Positions 6,025 to 7,061 of a DNA stretch of 7,061 nucleotides are shown one piece after another. The translations under genes were made by a program, and so were the position numbers. Source of the DNA: an uncultured Clostridia bacterium (GTDB taxonomy: Bacteria; Bacillota; Clostridia; Christensenellales; Borkfalkiaceae); the NCBI GenBank assembly GCA_944369635.1, contig CALVXL010000080.1:1-7061 (forward strand), in the 5' to 3' direction. The notes under the pieces were generated by a model, which had not been told where the DNA came from, made no database searches, and worked only from the letters and a program-made list of their open reading frames with translations. How positions within the stretch are numbered: position 1 is the first letter of the stretch; the number at the start of each line of letters is the position of its first letter.

Positions 6025-6300
6025 TTACTTCTCCTTTGCGATATCGCAAAAATAAATTCCCAGCGCTTCCGCCGCCTTTTTATCGACGGAATAATAACTC
6101 CATTTCCAATCCTTCTCCGCAAAAATCAGCCCGGAGTCCGTCAAAAGTTTCATATGATAGGAAAGCGTGGGTTGCGTCATGGCAAACCGCTCTAAAATTT
6201 TGCAGGCGCAAAGTTTTCCTTCACGAAGCATATTGAATATTTCCAGCCGCACGGGATCGCCGAGCGCTTTCATACACTTTAAGATTTTTTCGTTATCCAT
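6025..6300 (-). CDS. ArsR/SmtB-family transcriptional repressor with a CxC metal(loid)-sensing motif
   Basis: A 91-residue winged helix-turn-helix protein, a typical length for the family. ALGDPVRLEIFNML (12-25) forms the early helices. LCACKIL (30-36) places Cys31 and Cys33 where As(III)/Sb(III)- or Cd/Pb-sensing ArsR proteins carry their ELCVCDL motif. MTQPTLSYHMKLLTDSGLI (41-59) is the DNA-recognition helix, and the beta wing follows at WKWSYYSV (65-72). Cys9 and Cys85 could be extra ligands. Family members dissociate from DNA when a soft metal or metalloid binds. The gene heads an operon with the cysteine-rich protein and DUF5714 genes, and a perfect 14-bp inverted repeat overlies its promoter, so autoregulation is very likely. 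No Shine-Dalgarno sequence is visible before the ATG at 6298-6300, where only A-rich sequence is present. No arsenate reductase or arsenite pump gene is in the window. Confidence 0.93.
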   Translation of the reverse strand: MDNEKILKCMKALGDPVRLEIFNMLREGKLCACKILERFAMTQPTLSYHMKLLTDSGLIFAEKDWKWSYYSVDKKAAEALGIYFCDIAKEK

Positions 6301-6302
6301 TT

Positions 6303-6334
6303 TTTATCATATAGAATTTTTTCTATATGATAAA
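6303..6334. promoter_or_regulatory. Probable ArsR operator: perfect 14-bp inverted repeat
   Basis: The arms TTTATCATATAGAA (6303-6316) and TTCTATATGATAAA (6321-6334) are exact inverse complements separated by TTTT. The site begins 3 bp before the arsR start codon and covers the -10 box and the transcription start, so a bound dimer would block polymerase. The size and AT-rich symmetry fit ArsR-family operators. As it lies between divergent genes, it may also affect the DUF6512 gene. Confidence 0.85.
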
Positions 6335-6356
6335 CAAATATGCTTTCTTAAGTCAA
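6327..6356 (-). promoter_or_regulatory. Promoter of the arsR - cysteine-rich - DUF5714 operon
   Basis: On the minus strand, TTGACT (6351-6356) is followed by an 18-nt spacer and TATCAT (6327-6332), each one base from consensus. The -10 box lies inside the right arm of the inverted repeat. The leader would be about 20 nt of A/T-rich sequence. Confidence 0.75.
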
Positions 6357-6381
6357 TCATAAAGGGACCATTTTTTTGCAA

Positions 6382-6398
6382 AACGAAAAATTTTCGTT
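6382..6398. repeat. Short palindrome upstream of the DUF6512 gene
   Basis: AACGAAAA (6382-6389) and TTTTCGTT (6391-6398) are perfect inverse arms around a single A, followed by a run of T on the plus strand. With almost no loop it is a poor hairpin, so a protein-binding site in the DUF6512 promoter region is the more natural reading. No clear -35/-10 pair for that gene was found in 6335-6430. Confidence 0.4.
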
Positions 6399-6430
6399 AT
6401 TTTTTTATGTAACGGTACATACTTTAATGT

Positions 6431-6964
6431 ATGAGATTCGATAAAAAAATTTTTTTCTTTTGCCTGATCGGCTTTTTGTTTGCAAACGTTTTAGGATCGC
6501 TTTCGCACTTTTTTTACGAATGGTCGAACGGCTCCCCCGTTTTGGCGGTATTTTTTCCCGTAAACGAAAGCACGTGGGAACACTTGAAACTCGTCATTTT
6601 TCCCGTGTTCTTGTATTTCGGCGTCGGCGCGTTTTTCATGCGGAAAACCCCGAATTATCCCGCCGCCGCGTTTTTCTGCGTACTGTCGGCAATCGTGTTT
6701 ATCCCCGCGGTGTTTTATTTTTACACCGCGATCGTGGGCCGTTCGGTCGTGTTCATGGATATTCTGACGTTTACGCTTTCGCTGTTTGTCGGCTTTACCG
6801 TAGCGTATTATCTCATGACCGCCGCCCCGCGCCCCGTGCTGAACATCGTTTCTTATTGCGGTATAGCCGTCATTCTGATTTTGTATTTTACGCTGACTTA
6901 TTTTCCGCCGCACTGCTTTTTGTTCCGCGACCCCATAAGCGGCGGATACGGAATTATTTCCTGA
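6431..6964 (+). CDS. DUF6512-family integral membrane protein
   Basis: The 177-residue product has about five predicted transmembrane helices (roughly 7-26, 54-70, 75-97, 107-129 and 138-158). Motifs I associate with DUF6512 are present: GSLSHFFYEW (22-31), PVNESTWEHLK (43-53) between the first two helices, a Pro-Pro after the last helix, and the tail FRDPISGGYGI (165-175). The conserved His, Glu and Asn residues around helices 1-2 could form a metal or substrate site, but no function is known to me. The ATG at 6431 gives the family-like N-terminus MRFDKKIFFFCLIGF. There is no recognisable Shine-Dalgarno sequence, and the start codon lies in a small inverted repeat (6418-6433). The gene is divergent from the ArsR operon and ends 18 nt before a strong terminator. 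Confidence 0.85.
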   Translation: MRFDKKIFFFCLIGFLFANVLGSLSHFFYEWSNGSPVLAVFFPVNESTWEHLKLVIFPVFLYFGVGAFFMRKTPNYPAAAFFCVLSAIVFIPAVFYFYTAIVGRSVVFMDILTFTLSLFVGFTVAYYLMTAAPRPVLNIVSYCGIAVILILYFTLTYFPPHCFLFRDPISGGYGIIS

Positions 6965-6982
6965 TCAGCCGAATAAAAACGC

Positions 6983-7011
6983 AACGCGCGCCGTTTCGGG
7001 CGCGCGTTTTT
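6983..7011 (+). terminator. Rho-independent terminator of the DUF6512 gene
   Basis: AACGCGCGCC (6983-6992) pairs perfectly with GGCGCGCGTT (6999-7008) around a 6-nt loop, followed by T residues to 7011. It ends the single-gene DUF6512 unit. Confidence 0.92.
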
Positions 7012-7023
7012 ATATTCGTTTTC

Positions 7024-7053
7024 TTGCCAGCGCGGCAAAAGATATGCTATAAT
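7024..7053 (+). promoter_or_regulatory. Strong extended -10 promoter for a gene beyond the window
   Basis: TTGCCA (7024-7029) is followed by an 18-nt spacer and consensus TATAAT (7048-7053), preceded by TG at 7045-7046. The start site would be around 7060, so the transcript and its gene lie outside the window. Confidence 0.75.
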
Positions 7054-7061
7054 GCGGGTAT

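Noticed and set aside
6491..6913. Minus-strand open frame opposite the DUF6512 gene
   Set aside because: It is a charged low-complexity shadow of a membrane protein gene, with no ribosome binding site.

Overview
The window reads as chromosomal DNA of a low-to-mid GC Bacillota (Clostridia-like) bacterium, probably an uncultured gut or anaerobic lineage. This is an inference from strong AGGAGG-type ribosome binding sites, a clostridial-type class II aldolase, a MepA-like MATE transporter, and small DUF families typical of Clostridia. There is no sign of phage, an insertion sequence, CRISPR or an rRNA operon. Coding density is high, and almost every unit has a readable promoter or terminator.

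Region 1 (1-3551) is a central-carbon block: gapA (minus strand), an M29-family metallo-aminopeptidase (minus), and divergently a class II fructose-1,6-bisphosphate aldolase gene, fba (plus). gapA has its own textbook promoter (TTGACT-17-TATACT). The aldolase gene has a strong ribosome binding site and a family-perfect N-terminus, but codon 14 is an in-frame TAA. The reading frame and all active-site residues are intact on both sides of that stop. Two strong terminators follow, one for fba and one facing the next gene.

Region 2 (3552-5198) holds a complete MATE-family multidrug/Na+ antiporter gene (minus) with a clear promoter. A monocistronic tRNA-Val(GAC) gene (plus) follows, with its own extended -10 promoter and a large GC-rich terminator.

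Region 3 (5199-7061) is the most unusual part. A tight three-gene minus-strand operon encodes an ArsR/SmtB-type repressor with a CxC metal-sensing motif, a 65-residue cysteine-rich protein, and a DUF5714 protein with conserved cysteines. The genes are separated by 2 nt and 0 nt. The operon promoter is overlaid by a perfect 14-bp inverted repeat, a very likely self-operator. Divergent to it is a DUF6512 integral membrane protein gene. Together these look like a metal-, metalloid- or thiol-responsive module of unknown function. The window ends with a terminator and a strong promoter for a gene beyond the edge.
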